The notes: generated by a model not told the origin, from the letters alone. DNA of 64,000 nucleotides from an uncultured Treponema sp. (GCA_946186185.1 CAMHMJ010000017.1:1-64000); one strand, 5' to 3'. Positions 6,605 to 15,610 are shown, counted from the stretch's first letter. Numbers and translations are program-made.

Positions 6605-8053
6605 TTACCTGTTTTTCCAGAAGGTCGGCAGCAACAGCATTATCATGGTGTAGAGCTCCAGACGGCCGGCGAGCATTGTGAAGCAGTACCACCATTTTAA
6701 GGCCAGGGGCAAAAAGCCAAAATTGAAGGAAGGTCCCAGACCTCCAAAGCCCGGACCGATGTTTCCAACCATGGAAACGGCGGTTGTAAAGGCGGTAAAG
6801 ATATCCAGTTTTGCAAGACAGCCGATAAAGGTTGTGATTGCCACCAGAAAGAAGAAAACGATTGTAAATGAAGTAACTACGGTTACGATTTCCGTGTCAC
6901 GGGCCTGTTTGTTCAGGCGCAGGCTGAAAACTCCGTGAGGATGAAGCATTTTTTTGATTTCGTTTTTGACCTGCTTAAAAAGTACGACCCAGCGGATTAC
7001 CTTAAAACCTCCGCTGGTGGAGCCGGAAGAACCGCCCACAAAGAACAAAAGCAGGATGAAGAACTGGGATGCGCTTGGCCAGAGGGTAAAATCCTGGGTG
7101 GAAAAGCCGGTTGTAGAACCGACTGAAATTATCTGGAAGGCGGAATAGCGAAGTGCGTGGAAAAAGCCGCCGCTTTCTTTTACAAGAGGAATTGTGGCTC
7201 CCAGAACGCAGAAAAATACGATTCCGATATAGGCTTTTAATTCCGAGTTTTTGAAGATTTCCCCAAAATTGCCCGTAACGGCAAAAAAGTACAGACTGAA
7301 GTTGATTCCCGCAAGGAACATGAAAACCGTGATGATTATGTCGATGGCGGCGGAATCAAAGGCGGCAATGCTGGCATTTTTTGTAGAAAAACCGCCGGTT
7401 CCCAGGGTTGAAAAAGCGTGGCAGATTGCGTCAAAAAAGCTCATTCCCGCAATTTTAAGGAGAATGGCTTCCAGAAGCGTGAGTACAAAATAGATGAACC
7501 AGAGGATTTTCGCCGTGGTGGTGATTTTGTCGGTAACCTTTCCTTTTTCCGGACCGGTGGTTTCCGCCTTGATAAGCTGAAATCCGCCGATTCCCAGAAG
7601 TGGAAGAAGGGCAACAGTGAGGGCAACGATTCCCATTCCCCCCAGCCAGTGGGTAAGACAGCGCCACAGATTTATGCTGTGAGGCAGGCTTTCCAGATCC
7701 GAGTAGATTGTACTTCCCGTGGTGGAAAAGCCGCTTACGCTTTCAAAAACGGCGTCCGTGAAGGTAGGGGTAGTTTCGCTGATAAAATATGGCAGGGCGC
7801 CCATCAGGCTGGAAAAAATCCAGGCAAAGGCAACGGCTATATAGGAAGTGCGTATATTCAGCTCGATTTTTCGTTTTCTTAAGGGAATGTTTACGGCGGC
7901 AAGAACCACAAAGCTTACAACGAATGGGCCAAGAAACGAAAGTATCAGCTGAAGGCTTTCCTTGTAAACCAGGCTTGTAATCAGGGGAAGAACCATGGCG
8001 CCGCCGATTGTTGCAACAAGAATTGAATTTATTCTGAGAAGATTAACAAACAT
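6605..8053 (-). CDS. trkH: Trk/Ktr-type potassium uptake channel subunit
   Basis: A 482-residue integral membrane protein that conducts K+ across the inner membrane, with TrkA as its cytosolic gating partner. It has the fourfold pore repeat of the family, with glycine-bearing filter segments FSTTGSTIYSD, STLGTGGFSTKN, GSTTGFSTQD and VGNIGPGFG, and hydrophobic helices throughout. The length is typical. trkA lies immediately upstream on the same strand with an 80-bp gap. That gap contains a hairpin (8069-8087) shared with the mscS leader, placed just ahead of the ribosome-binding site (AGGA at 8061-8064), which points to post-transcriptional control of trkH separately from trkA. Confidence 0.94.
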   Translation of the reverse strand: MFVNLLRINSILVATIGGAMVLPLITSLVYKESLQLILSFLGPFVVSFVVLAAVNIPLRKRKIELNIRTSYIAVAFAWIFSSLMGALPYFISETTPTFTDAVFESVSGFSTTGSTIYSDLESLPHSINLWRCLTHWLGGMGIVALTVALLPLLGIGGFQLIKAETTGPEKGKVTDKITTTAKILWFIYFVLTLLEAILLKIAGMSFFDAICHAFSTLGTGGFSTKNASIAAFDSAAIDIIITVFMFLAGINFSLYFFAVTGNFGEIFKNSELKAYIGIVFFCVLGATIPLVKESGGFFHALRYSAFQIISVGSTTGFSTQDFTLWPSASQFFILLLFFVGGSSGSTSGGFKVIRWVVLFKQVKNEIKKMLHPHGVFSLRLNKQARDTEIVTVVTSFTIVFFFLVAITTFIGCLAKLDIFTAFTTAVSMVGNIGPGFGGLGPSFNFGFLPLALKWWYCFTMLAGRLELYTMIMLLLPTFWKNR

Positions 8054-8060
8054 TTGCTAC

Positions 8061-8092
8061 TCCTGAGAGAAGCAGCTGTGCTGCTTCCTGAT
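8061..8092 (-). promoter_or_regulatory. Leader hairpin upstream of trkH, shared with mscS
   Basis: In mRNA sense, GAAGCAG pairs with CTGCTTC around the loop CACAG (8087-8069). TCTC and the ribosome-binding site AGGAG follow. The mscS leader at 17721-17755 has the same arrangement with paired base changes. Confidence 0.65.
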
Positions 8093-8133
8093 AGATAGAA
8101 AACTGACTGAGTTTGCGACCCAAGCTTCTTTCA

Positions 8134-9579
8134 TTATTCCTCGTTTGAACCGAAAAATTCCAGAACCCTTGTTGAATATTCTGAGCGGGAGATTAAAACC
8201 AGATGGTCGCCGGTGGTGATTACGGTTTCTCCGTTTACAATTTCGTATTCGTCTTTTCCGGAGTGCCGGTCAAGCAGTACAAGGTATTTTCCCGGGTCAG
8301 AGATTTCCCTGATTTTTTTTCCGCTCACTTTGGAGCCGATTGGAAGAATACATTCAATTATTTCAAGGTCGCCGGTGGAAACCGTGTGAACTTCTTTTAC
8401 GGCATTTCCCCGCAGGTGGCTCATAATGGAGTCTACAACTACATCCCGGAGTGCGACCGTTACATCAACACCCAGTTTTTCTGCAATGGCGGCAAAGGCG
8501 GAGCTGGTTACAAGGCTGATGGACTGTTTTACTCCAAGGGACTCAAGATAGGCGGCCAGAACCATATTCAGCTCGTGGTTGTGGGTCGAACAGATAGCAA
8601 GGTCAAAATCCGGAATTCCTTCTTCCCGCAGGAAAAGCTCGTCAGTTGCGTCTCCGTTGCAGACCTCTGCATCAGCAAAGCGGTCAGCGGCATTTTTTGC
8701 CAGGGTTGCATCTGAATCTATAATCAAAACCTTCTGCTGGATTTTTCGGCTTGCTTTTTCCGCAAACTTCTTAAGTATTGAATTCTGTTTTGGCTGGATT
8801 AATTTAGCGGCAACCAGGGTTCCGATTCTTCCGGCGCCGATGATGGCGATTTTTTTGAGCTCCTTCTGCTTTGAACCGCAGAGCTCAAGAATTTTCGGTA
8901 TGCTTGGTTTTGCGGCAAGAATACCCAGGGTACAGCCGGCTTCCATTATGGTGTGACCGTCCGGCAGGGAAGCTTCGCCGTCAACTTCAACATAGGTTAC
9001 CAGCATCGGCTCCTTGCACAGGTTTCGGATTTCCATAAGGGTGTGTCCCGCAAATGCACTTTCTTCTCCAACGGTTACGCGGAAAATCTGCATTTCAGAA
9101 TCGTCAAAACTGAATACGTTGCTGATGGCTCCGTTTTCAACAGCCTGAACGATGGCGTCAGCGGCCTCAACATCCGGGTGAATCATGTAGTCGATTCCGT
9201 AGAGGGGGCGGTGTTTTCCTACAAATGTATTTGCGTGGGCTTTTTTTGCCTGAGCGGTATTTACATAGTAGGCGTAGTTTCGTACCCGGGCGATTTTCAA
9301 AATATCCGGGTAAACAGCGTCTACCAGGGAACAGGTAATCATGTTAACTTCGTCGCTGGAGGTAAGGCAGACAAGAGCATCGGCCTTTGCGATTCCTGCT
9401 TTTTCCAGGGTTTCCAGGCTGTTTCCATCCGCAATCATAACAGAGCAGTCAAGGCGGTTTGAAACATGCCGCATCTGTTCTTCATCGTTATCGATTACAA
9501 CAACATTGTTTTTTTCATTGATAAGGAGTTTTGCAAGCTGAATTCCTGTAAAACCCGCTCCTACAATTACAATTCTCAT
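8134..9579 (-). CDS. trkA: Trk potassium uptake regulator (RCK/NAD-binding)
   Basis: A 481-residue cytosolic protein with two tandem RCK modules. The first Rossmann motif is GAGFTGIQLAKLL at about residue 7 and the second is GAGRIGTLVAAKL at about 247. Each is followed by a TrkA-C domain, the last being SKVSGKKIREISDPGKYLVLL near 400. It binds NAD(H) or ATP and gates TrkH, encoded downstream. AAGG lies upstream of the ATG, and a possible -10 (TATAAG) ends 8 nt before it, so the start region could be leadered or leaderless. Confidence 0.94.
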   Translation of the reverse strand: MRIVIVGAGFTGIQLAKLLINEKNNVVVIDNDEEQMRHVSNRLDCSVMIADGNSLETLEKAGIAKADALVCLTSSDEVNMITCSLVDAVYPDILKIARVRNYAYYVNTAQAKKAHANTFVGKHRPLYGIDYMIHPDVEAADAIVQAVENGAISNVFSFDDSEMQIFRVTVGEESAFAGHTLMEIRNLCKEPMLVTYVEVDGEASLPDGHTIMEAGCTLGILAAKPSIPKILELCGSKQKELKKIAIIGAGRIGTLVAAKLIQPKQNSILKKFAEKASRKIQQKVLIIDSDATLAKNAADRFADAEVCNGDATDELFLREEGIPDFDLAICSTHNHELNMVLAAYLESLGVKQSISLVTSSAFAAIAEKLGVDVTVALRDVVVDSIMSHLRGNAVKEVHTVSTGDLEIIECILPIGSKVSGKKIREISDPGKYLVLLDRHSGKDEYEIVNGETVITTGDHLVLISRSEYSTRVLEFFGSNEE

Positions 9580-9670
9580 ACAAAAACCTTATAAAATAGA
9601 ATAACGGATAAAAGCAAAAAATACAAACGTTTTTGGACCGGCTGTTTTGGAGCGGCGGTTCTTCCAAGCT

Positions 9671-12600
9671 TTACCAGACCGTCACTCCCATTATAGAAAA
9701 GCCGAAGCGTTCCTGCTCTGCTTTTGGATTAAAGCGGTAGTGGAAGCCCGCATCCACCTGAAACTGGAAGTAGTTCCGTGCCAGTCCGCCGATATTCGGG
9801 GTCAGGTCAAAACTCAGGTAAAGGGAAAGCTCGTCGTTGTATTCTGCAGCGCCGTTAAAAACATTTTTAAGGTATTTTCCTGCTTCAAAAATTCCGTAGG
9901 AAGGAAGACCTTCTTTTTCACCAAAGTTTCCGACATAGGTTGAAGAAATTGTGCAGCGGTTCAGGTACAGAAGCGGCAGAAAATTCGTGGATTTTTGTAT
10001 TTCCGTGGAGAACAGAACGAGCTTTGCGCCGGTGGAAAGAATTTTTCCGTTGGTAGGAAAAAGTGTTGCTTCCATTACAAGCGGAAGGTTCAGGGTGGTT
10101 TTGTACATTTCAAAGGGCAGAAGACGCGGTATGGCTGCAATGACATCCAGACCAAGATTGAAATACAGGTTTTCTTCGGATTTAAGGTAATCGCCGTTTT
10201 CCCAGAGGGCATAGTCACCGTTTAGCCAGAACGGCATAATCTGAATTCCTCCCTTTTCGTAGGTGCCGCCGCCTCTGGAGCAGATATTCCCAAAGGAAAG
10301 TCCGGCAATTGTGGTTGAAAAGAGGGTATTTATGCTGCTCTTATCCAGAGAATAGCCAAAAAGATATTCGGTCTTCTGTTTCTGGGTCTGCAGGGTGTCA
10401 TAGTCGACGTTCTTCAGGATTTCTTCAGGAATTTTTATGCTCTGTCTTCCAAAGAAGAGGTTGGATGTATCCTCCAATTGAAGATACCAGTTTCCCCAGA
10501 AGGAAAGGGGAACGGTAAAATTCACTGTGGTGTAGGTATTTTTAAAGCCGTAGGAATCGAAGCTTGCAATTTCATTCAGCTGGTATTTCATCAGGTTGTT
10601 GGTTCCACGAACCATTGTTCTTAAACCAAAGGTGTTCAAAAGTGGCATGTAGCCGGCGGAAATGAACCAGATTGGGTCTATCCAAGGGGAAGCGGAAACG
10701 TAGGTGGCACCTAAAGGCATCAGGTATTGGGAAGTCAAGGTAACTGAGCCGTCTGAATCCTTTGCTACTGCGGGACTTTGTGCAATGGACAGGGGAACAA
10801 ACACAGCGTTTTGTCCGGTAAAGGTGTATTCCAGGGAAGAGTAGGCCTTGCTGGCTTCGGCGATTGAAGTGCCTTCCGGTAATTTAACTGCGCTTTCGCG
10901 GTTGCGATTTGTGAGGTCAGGTTCCCAGGCTTGCAGTTCTGTTGGCGGAATACTGTTCTGCCCGGATTTTTGTTGTTCCCCGGCTTGCAGTTCTGGCCCG
11001 GAAGACTGATTTACTGCAATCTGCAGGTTTTCTGCGGATCTGATTGTAATTTCCTGACTGGTAAAGTTCAGTCTTCCAATGTCGGCGGTAAAAAGTTCTC
11101 TGTGCTCAAAAAATATTCCGATGAATGCAAGGTTTTGTTCAAAGTCTGGTGTGTGGCGCCCGGTATTTTCTGAATAAAGCTCACTGGTTTCGGATATGGA
11201 ATCCATGAGAACTGTATTTATGAGTACCGGGTTGTAAAAACCGCCTGAAATATCATCCTGTCCCAGCTTTACTTGCTTTGTGCGCAGGTAGATTATTCCG
11301 GCTCGCGGAAAGGTTCCTCTTTCAGTGAAGGAAAAAATCAGAAAATTATCACCGTTGCAGTCCAGGCTGCGGATGCTTGCCCGGTTTTCCTTCTGAGTAA
11401 ATTCCGGGATTTCCAGCTTTGAGATTTCGCCGGAATTCAGGTTGAAGGAACAGATTGAAAAATCCAGTGCCTGTTTGTATAGAAAGAACAGTGTTCCGTC
11501 TTTGTTTCCAGAAGGGGAGTAGATGTAGCTTTCAAAAGGGGGGGTAATTGTTGTTACCGGAGAAACGAGTTTTTTGTTTCCAGTTTTCCGGCTTTTCGGC
11601 ATTTCCTGTACATTCTGAATTTCGTGAGCAGCCGGTGTGTTTCGTTTTTTATCATCAGATAATTCGTAAATTTCAAGCTGTGTATTCTGGCTAAGCGTTC
11701 TGACGCAGGCTGCATAATAGCGGTTCTGGTTCATAAAAACGGCTGCATCCCTGAAAGAGCCCTTTTTTACGGTATAGGTTTTGTGTTTTTCCAGGTCCAG
11801 AAACTTTATATGAGTTTTACTTGTGTTGGGTCGTGCTTTTGTATACGAAACTGCTAAAAATCGTCCGTCAGGGCTCAGATTAAGATTTGAAACGCCGTAT
11901 TCTTTTGCAATTTTATGGATTTTTCCGTTTTTTTCGCAGAAATAGATGTTCAGGTTTGTATTGTCATACCAGGCGTAGCCCTTTTGTGATGAGGTAAGGC
12001 AGGAATAAAACTTCTTTCCGTTGTTCCGGTTTGCAAGGGCGGGGGTAATAGGGCTGTTTTCCGGCCAGCTTGTTTTTTTATCAGCGGAGGGGGTGGATGT
12101 CTGCGCAACTGCCGTATTTGTCAGTTCTGTATTCAGTTCCGGTATTTCAATTGAATCGTAAAAATCCTTCCATGCCTTTTCAAAAGAAATTCCATAGACC
12201 TTCTTAAAGTTGGCAAAATAGAAAAGATAACTGAATTTCTGAATGTTGGTTGCGTTGTACCAGAACTGGGCGTATTTTTGAAAGCCGTAGGTTTTCTGAA
12301 GGTATTCGCTGAAGGCTCCGCCAAAGTAGTAGCAGGTCTGGGTGGATGGAACAATGTCCCGGGCCCCCTGAATTTCTGAATATTTTGGGAATTTCCCTTC
12401 AATTTTTGCCTGTTTTATCATCGTCAGATGGTATTCGCTGTTCATTCGGCCTTCTCCGCCGTCGCTTTCCGTGGAAACAGTTGCGCCTTCTGCAAATCCC
12501 AGGGTTGTTGTTGCAACAGAAGGGCTTATTGTATCGCCGAAAATGCTGCCAACGCCGTGCCAGAAGGTGTTTTTGGAGTTGTAGGTTATGGCGTGAATCA

Positions 12601-13000
12601 GCTCATGGCGGAAGGTATTAATGACAGTTTCTGAAAAGACCATCATATTGTGGGCCGGCGGTGTGTCGTACATCAGGATGGCATTGTACGGAAAACAGGT
12701 AAAGAGTGCGTTAAAAGACTCCATTGCCGGAGAGATGGAAACCGTGATTCTGAAGGGGTGGGGCACCATGTATTTTTCTAAAAGCTGGTCGTAAAGTTCA
12801 TCCGCTCTTTCAAAAAGTATATTTGCCGATGCTTCTGATTCCGGAGGGTAGATGATGTCGAAATATTTTGTTTTTGCAATTCTGAGCTTGCCTTCAAAAC
12901 CTGTCATTATTCCCTGATGGGCGTGCAGTTGTGAAAAAAGACCGTTTGTTATAAAAATAACTGCTAAAACTATGAAAGAAAGAAGAGAGCGTTTGTTCAT
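9671..13000 (-). CDS. Large exported HExxH metallopeptidase-like protein with propeller and beta-barrel
   Basis: About 1109 residues from the ATG at 13000, which has GGAG upstream; an ORF extension of 16 codons upstream lacks one. A signal peptide covers about residues 1-27. Residues 40-300 look like a gluzincin-type (peptidase MA-like) domain: HELIH at 132-136 with a second acidic candidate ligand, Glu171, in GFAEGA. Residues 350-650 carry Ser/Asn-rich repeats such as SPDGRFLAVSY, as in TolB/WD40-like propellers. The last 330 or so residues alternate polar and aromatic positions and end ITMGVTVW-like (SIMGVTVW), as outer-membrane beta-barrels do. It is probably anchored in the outer membrane and may cleave or bind surface protein. 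The architecture is inferred; no homologue was checked. Confidence 0.7.
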   Translation of the reverse strand: MNKRSLLSFIVLAVIFITNGLFSQLHAHQGIMTGFEGKLRIAKTKYFDIIYPPESEASANILFERADELYDQLLEKYMVPHPFRITVSISPAMESFNALFTCFPYNAILMYDTPPAHNMMVFSETVINTFRHELIHAITYNSKNTFWHGVGSIFGDTISPSVATTTLGFAEGATVSTESDGGEGRMNSEYHLTMIKQAKIEGKFPKYSEIQGARDIVPSTQTCYYFGGAFSEYLQKTYGFQKYAQFWYNATNIQKFSYLFYFANFKKVYGISFEKAWKDFYDSIEIPELNTELTNTAVAQTSTPSADKKTSWPENSPITPALANRNNGKKFYSCLTSSQKGYAWYDNTNLNIYFCEKNGKIHKIAKEYGVSNLNLSPDGRFLAVSYTKARPNTSKTHIKFLDLEKHKTYTVKKGSFRDAAVFMNQNRYYAACVRTLSQNTQLEIYELSDDKKRNTPAAHEIQNVQEMPKSRKTGNKKLVSPVTTITPPFESYIYSPSGNKDGTLFFLYKQALDFSICSFNLNSGEISKLEIPEFTQKENRASIRSLDCNGDNFLIFSFTERGTFPRAGIIYLRTKQVKLGQDDISGGFYNPVLINTVLMDSISETSELYSENTGRHTPDFEQNLAFIGIFFEHRELFTADIGRLNFTSQEITIRSAENLQIAVNQSSGPELQAGEQQKSGQNSIPPTELQAWEPDLTNRNRESAVKLPEGTSIAEASKAYSSLEYTFTGQNAVFVPLSIAQSPAVAKDSDGSVTLTSQYLMPLGATYVSASPWIDPIWFISAGYMPLLNTFGLRTMVRGTNNLMKYQLNEIASFDSYGFKNTYTTVNFTVPLSFWGNWYLQLEDTSNLFFGRQSIKIPEEILKNVDYDTLQTQKQKTEYLFGYSLDKSSINTLFSTTIAGLSFGNICSRGGGTYEKGGIQIMPFWLNGDYALWENGDYLKSEENLYFNLGLDVIAAIPRLLPFEMYKTTLNLPLVMEATLFPTNGKILSTGAKLVLFSTEIQKSTNFLPLLYLNRCTISSTYVGNFGEKEGLPSYGIFEAGKYLKNVFNGAAEYNDELSLYLSFDLTPNIGGLARNYFQFQVDAGFHYRFNPKAEQERFGFSIMGVTVW

Positions 13001-13099
13001 AAGGTAAACTCCATTCCGATTGTAGTATTGCCAGAAATTGAAATGCAAATCCTCCGGTGTCTTTTCTGGAGGATTAGTAGAGCTGAATAGTAGTGCAGA

Positions 13100-13309
13100 T
13101 TAGTAGTGCGGCGGTTTTCTGTTTGGTATGTCACCTTCCAGGGTGTCCGACATTTCCCGGATTTTCTGCGCCATAAGTTTATTTTCAGCCTGCAGGTGCT
13201 CGATTATTTTTGCCTGTTCCACGCAGGAGCCCTGAAGCTGGGTGACAAAATCTTCGAGGTACGAAACCTTCATTTCCAGGGCAACAAATCTGTCTTCGGT
13301 ATTTTCCAT
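13100..13309 (-). CDS. slyX: SlyX family small coiled-coil protein
   Basis: A 69-residue, strongly heptad-patterned protein (ALEMKVSYLEDFVTQL ... LQAENKLMAQKIREM) ending in KPPHY, the C-terminal signature of SlyX. Its biochemical function is unknown in all organisms. AGGA lies before the ATG. It is followed on the same strand, 99 bp away, by the large HExxH surface protein gene. Confidence 0.85.
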   Translation of the reverse strand: MENTEDRFVALEMKVSYLEDFVTQLQGSCVEQAKIIEHLQAENKLMAQKIREMSDTLEGDIPNRKPPHY

Positions 13310-13365
13310 AACAATATCCTAAATATCAATTTTTACTTAGTGTTTGTATATTTGCTATTTAGCCC

Positions 13366-13655
13366 TAATTTCGAGTTTTATAATTTTTACTTCAGAATTG
13401 GCTACCGGTCGCGTCCTGCGGGTCAAAACCGCGCGCTAGCGCGCTAAGTCGCCTTCGCAACATAGTTGCTCGGAGACTCGCTCAAAATGCTCCACTGGAG
13501 CATTTTGCCGGCTTTCAGCCGTCGCTCCCTATGTTTGTGGCAAAGGAACTTATCAATTGCCGCTATCGCAGCAACCACAAACAGAGTTTTTTTGCCCGCA
13601 TTCCGCTACCCTCCCGCCAATTTTGTATTGTATTTGCAAACTCGAAGTTAGCGCT
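13366..13655. repeat. Nested palindromic repeat, copy R2, full length with hairpin core
   Basis: This fills most of the 437-bp gap 13310-13746. The left end has TTTCGAGTTTTATAA and GAATTGGCT. The right end has CCCGCATTCCGC, CGCCAATTTTGTATTG and GCAAACTCGAAGTTAG. The core contains GCGCGCTAGCGCGC, AAAATGCTCC/GGAGCATTTT and the module shared with 655-711. The right end is nearly the same as 44516-44590. No gene is seen. Confidence 0.8.
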
Positions 13656-13746
13656 ATTTACGTTATTATTATGATTTCTTTTTTAATTCGGTGCAAGGGT
13701 TGCTGCTGGAGGTTGGCTGGGGGCGTTTTCGGATTTTTTACTGCTC

Positions 13747-14520
13747 TTACTCTTCAGGCCAGACGAAAAGGTCGGCGCAGTTTCGTTCGCCGTTGGAAAC
13801 TTCGATGGTCTGCCCTGTGCAGCTTGTGTTTACAACTGTAAGAAAATAAATCCACTCTGCTGCCTGTTGGGCGCTTGCCCAGCGTTTTAGAGGCGTTACA
13901 TCCATAATTTTGTTCCAGAGCTCTTTGTCGTTCATAACTTCGTTATTTAGCTCTGTCTGAACGCCGCCAAAGCACAGGGCGTTGCTGGTTGCCCGGTATT
14001 CGTTTGCAAGGCGGATTGCCGTGTGCTTCATGTAGCCTACTACCCCCGCTTTTGAAGCAACGTAGGCAGGAAACTCGTTTCCGTTGAGTGCAGAAACGGA
14101 GGCATTAAAAAGCACCGACTTTATTGAAGGCTGAAAGGCGTACTTTTCTGTAACATAGATTGAGCCCAGGAGATTTGTGCCGATATCCAGAGGGAGCTGT
14201 GGGCAGTTCATTAGCGGAGATTTTTCGGTCTGCTGATTTTTGCACGGATTTCCAGAATTGCCGGAATCGTCAGCAGCACCTGCCTTTGTTACGCTTTTTT
14301 CAGCAGTCTGAACGCCGGCGTTGTTCACAAGAATTTCTACGCCGTCAATTTCTGGCAGTTCTTGCGGCTTTGAAATGTCAGCAATAAAATGAGAGTAATT
14401 CTGATGCTCAATAGTGGCTTCTTTTACATCAATCCCGATGACCTGATGGCCGTTTTCCAGAAATTTAAGGCAGGCGGCTTTTCCAATTCCACCGGAGCTT
14501 CCTGTTACTAAAATTTTCAT
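13747..14520 (-). CDS. Short-chain dehydrogenase/reductase
   Basis: A classical SDR of about 257 residues starting at the ATG at 14520 (AGGAAG upstream); an upstream in-frame ATG has no ribosome-binding site. TGSSGGIG binds NAD(P), LVNNAG stabilises the fold, and the catalytic triad is Ser141, Tyr153 and Lys157 (YVASK). Residues about 75-110 hold an extra Ser/Asn/Pro/Gln-rich stretch where SDRs normally run straight from NNAG into helix 4. The substrate is unknown, and the neighbours give no pathway clue. Confidence 0.88.
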   Translation of the reverse strand: MKILVTGSSGGIGKAACLKFLENGHQVIGIDVKEATIEHQNYSHFIADISKPQELPEIDGVEILVNNAGVQTAEKSVTKAGAADDSGNSGNPCKNQQTEKSPLMNCPQLPLDIGTNLLGSIYVTEKYAFQPSIKSVLFNASVSALNGNEFPAYVASKAGVVGYMKHTAIRLANEYRATSNALCFGGVQTELNNEVMNDKELWNKIMDVTPLKRWASAQQAAEWIYFLTVVNTSCTGQTIEVSNGERNCADLFVWPEE

Positions 14521-14543
14521 TTTACTGCTTCCTTTTTTTACCA

Positions 14544-14624
14544 GGTCGAATGCCGATTTTTGTATTACCACAAACTTCTAGTTTGTAAATATAATTCAAA
14601 ATCTATAAAACCCGACATTCGGCC
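14544..14624. repeat. Short inverted-repeat element, copy R3 (degenerate)
   Basis: GGTCGAATGCCGATTTT (14544-14560) and AAAACCCGACATTCGGCC (14607-14624) are imperfect inverted repeats. The same GAATGTCGATTT word borders copies at 29806-29817 and 42904-42917. It separates the SDR and transporter genes. Confidence 0.55.
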
Positions 14625-14633
14625 TTGCAAGTT

Positions 14634-15431
14634 TTAACGATTCTCTGAATGTTCGAATCTTTTCTTTTCTGCGCGGTACTCAAAGTAGCCGTTTCCAACC
14701 TGTTCAGTTTCCCAGCGGCAGACGATTTTGTAGCCCAGCCCGGAAAATAAAACTTCCGCAAGGAACTCTGCAACGGCACCAACGCATGAACAGATTACTA
14801 CCTGAGTCCAGGTCCAGCCGAAGAAAAACTTAGAAACGACTGTTGCAAAAATCAGATTGTCTACAAGTTGAGCCAAAATTGTTGAAATGTAGGAGCGGAA
14901 GGCAAATTCGTCAAAGCCCTTTGTTTTTCCTTTTGTTGCCCTGGTAAAAAGCTTTGCAGAACCTACATTCAAAACTGCATTTACAACAGAAGAAACCAGG
15001 AAGGCAAGGCCGGAGCCAAGAACAACATACCAGGCGCCGCCAAAGGTTGCGTTCAGCGATGAGTTTACTGCCAGAGCAACAGCTTCATCTTCAAAGCCGT
15101 AAAATTCGCCCCACATTCCGGGTGCCAGAGACAAAAGCTTGAAAATTCCGCAGACAGCAAGGTTTACCAGAAGTGCCATTACAGAAACCTTGATGCTTGC
15201 ACGGGCGCCCCAGCGTTTGCAGATTACGTCCATGCACAAAAACATCAGCCAGCTGAACACAAAACCGCAGTCCAGTGCCAGGTACTTGTAGCTGATAAGT
15301 TCTTTGTTTGCCATCAGATTTGCGCAAACAACCGAAAGAATAAAAAATGAAATGGTAAGGGAAGGAATGTTCCTCAAAAGAATTTTGAGGTCAACCAGCT
15401 CAGATTTGAGCCAGGAGAAAAAACGTTTCAT
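14634..15431 (-). CDS. VUT family transporter (YhhQ-like, probable queuosine-precursor uptake)
   Basis: A 265-residue inner-membrane protein with six or so hydrophobic helices. It matches the VUT/DUF165 pattern: a first helix SVVCANLMANKELI, then CGFVFSWLMFLCMDVICKRWG (family: small residues, F/Y, D-V near the end of helix 3) and SYISTILAQLVDNLIFATV (family: S-T-x-x-x-Q-L-V-D-x-x-I-F). Characterised members (YhhQ) import queuosine precursors used for tRNA modification. The ligand here is inferred from family only. The start has GAGG, which is locked in a stem in the leader, so translation is probably regulated. Confidence 0.8.
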   Translation of the reverse strand: MKRFFSWLKSELVDLKILLRNIPSLTISFFILSVVCANLMANKELISYKYLALDCGFVFSWLMFLCMDVICKRWGARASIKVSVMALLVNLAVCGIFKLLSLAPGMWGEFYGFEDEAVALAVNSSLNATFGGAWYVVLGSGLAFLVSSVVNAVLNVGSAKLFTRATKGKTKGFDEFAFRSYISTILAQLVDNLIFATVVSKFFFGWTWTQVVICSCVGAVAEFLAEVLFSGLGYKIVCRWETEQVGNGYFEYRAEKKRFEHSENR

Positions 15432-15513
15432 AATATCCTCGCATTAAGTATTTTGATTTATTATGCGCAGGAGTGTTCATCGAGAATTCATAAACTGCGC
15501 AGAGAGGATATTA
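15431..15513 (-). promoter_or_regulatory. Structured leader sequestering the transporter ribosome-binding site
   Basis: In mRNA sense, TAATATCCTC (15513-15504) is fully complementary to GAGGATATTA (15440-15431), which contains the ribosome-binding site and the A of the ATG. An inner stem TGCGCAG/CTGCGCA (15501-15495 with 15470-15464) sits within it. It does not match the preQ1-I consensus. It may be a novel riboswitch or a protein-binding leader. Confidence 0.55.
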
Positions 15514-15528
15514 GAGTATTTTGAGATT

Positions 15529-15550
15529 TTACACAAGCGGAACGCAGCCC
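15529..15550. repeat. Partial duplication of the HD gene's 3' end
   Basis: A 22-bp segment at 15529-15550 (TTACACAAGCGGAACGCAGC plus CC) matches 21 of 22 bases of 15611-15632, which encodes the last residues and stop codon of the HD-domain gene. The two copies start 82 bp apart. Confidence 0.7.
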
Positions 15551-15610
15551 GTCGCAGTGCCGGAAGTTCGATTGACGTGCCCGAAAGACCTCTGAAAGTT
15601 CAGAACCGCT

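Noticed and set aside
9647-9943. Plus-strand frames inside the large HExxH protein gene and other long genes
   Set aside because: They lie antisense to well-supported genes, have no ribosome-binding sites and read as shadow translations.
13366-13655. Integron attC site or cassette array
   Set aside because: The palindromes lack the paired RYYYAAC/GTTRRRY ends, there is no integrase, and copies are scattered singly between genes.
15431-15513. Classical preQ1-I riboswitch before the VUT transporter
   Set aside because: The conserved loop and A-rich tail words of preQ1-I are missing; only a paired ribosome-binding site is visible, so it is listed as an unassigned structured leader.
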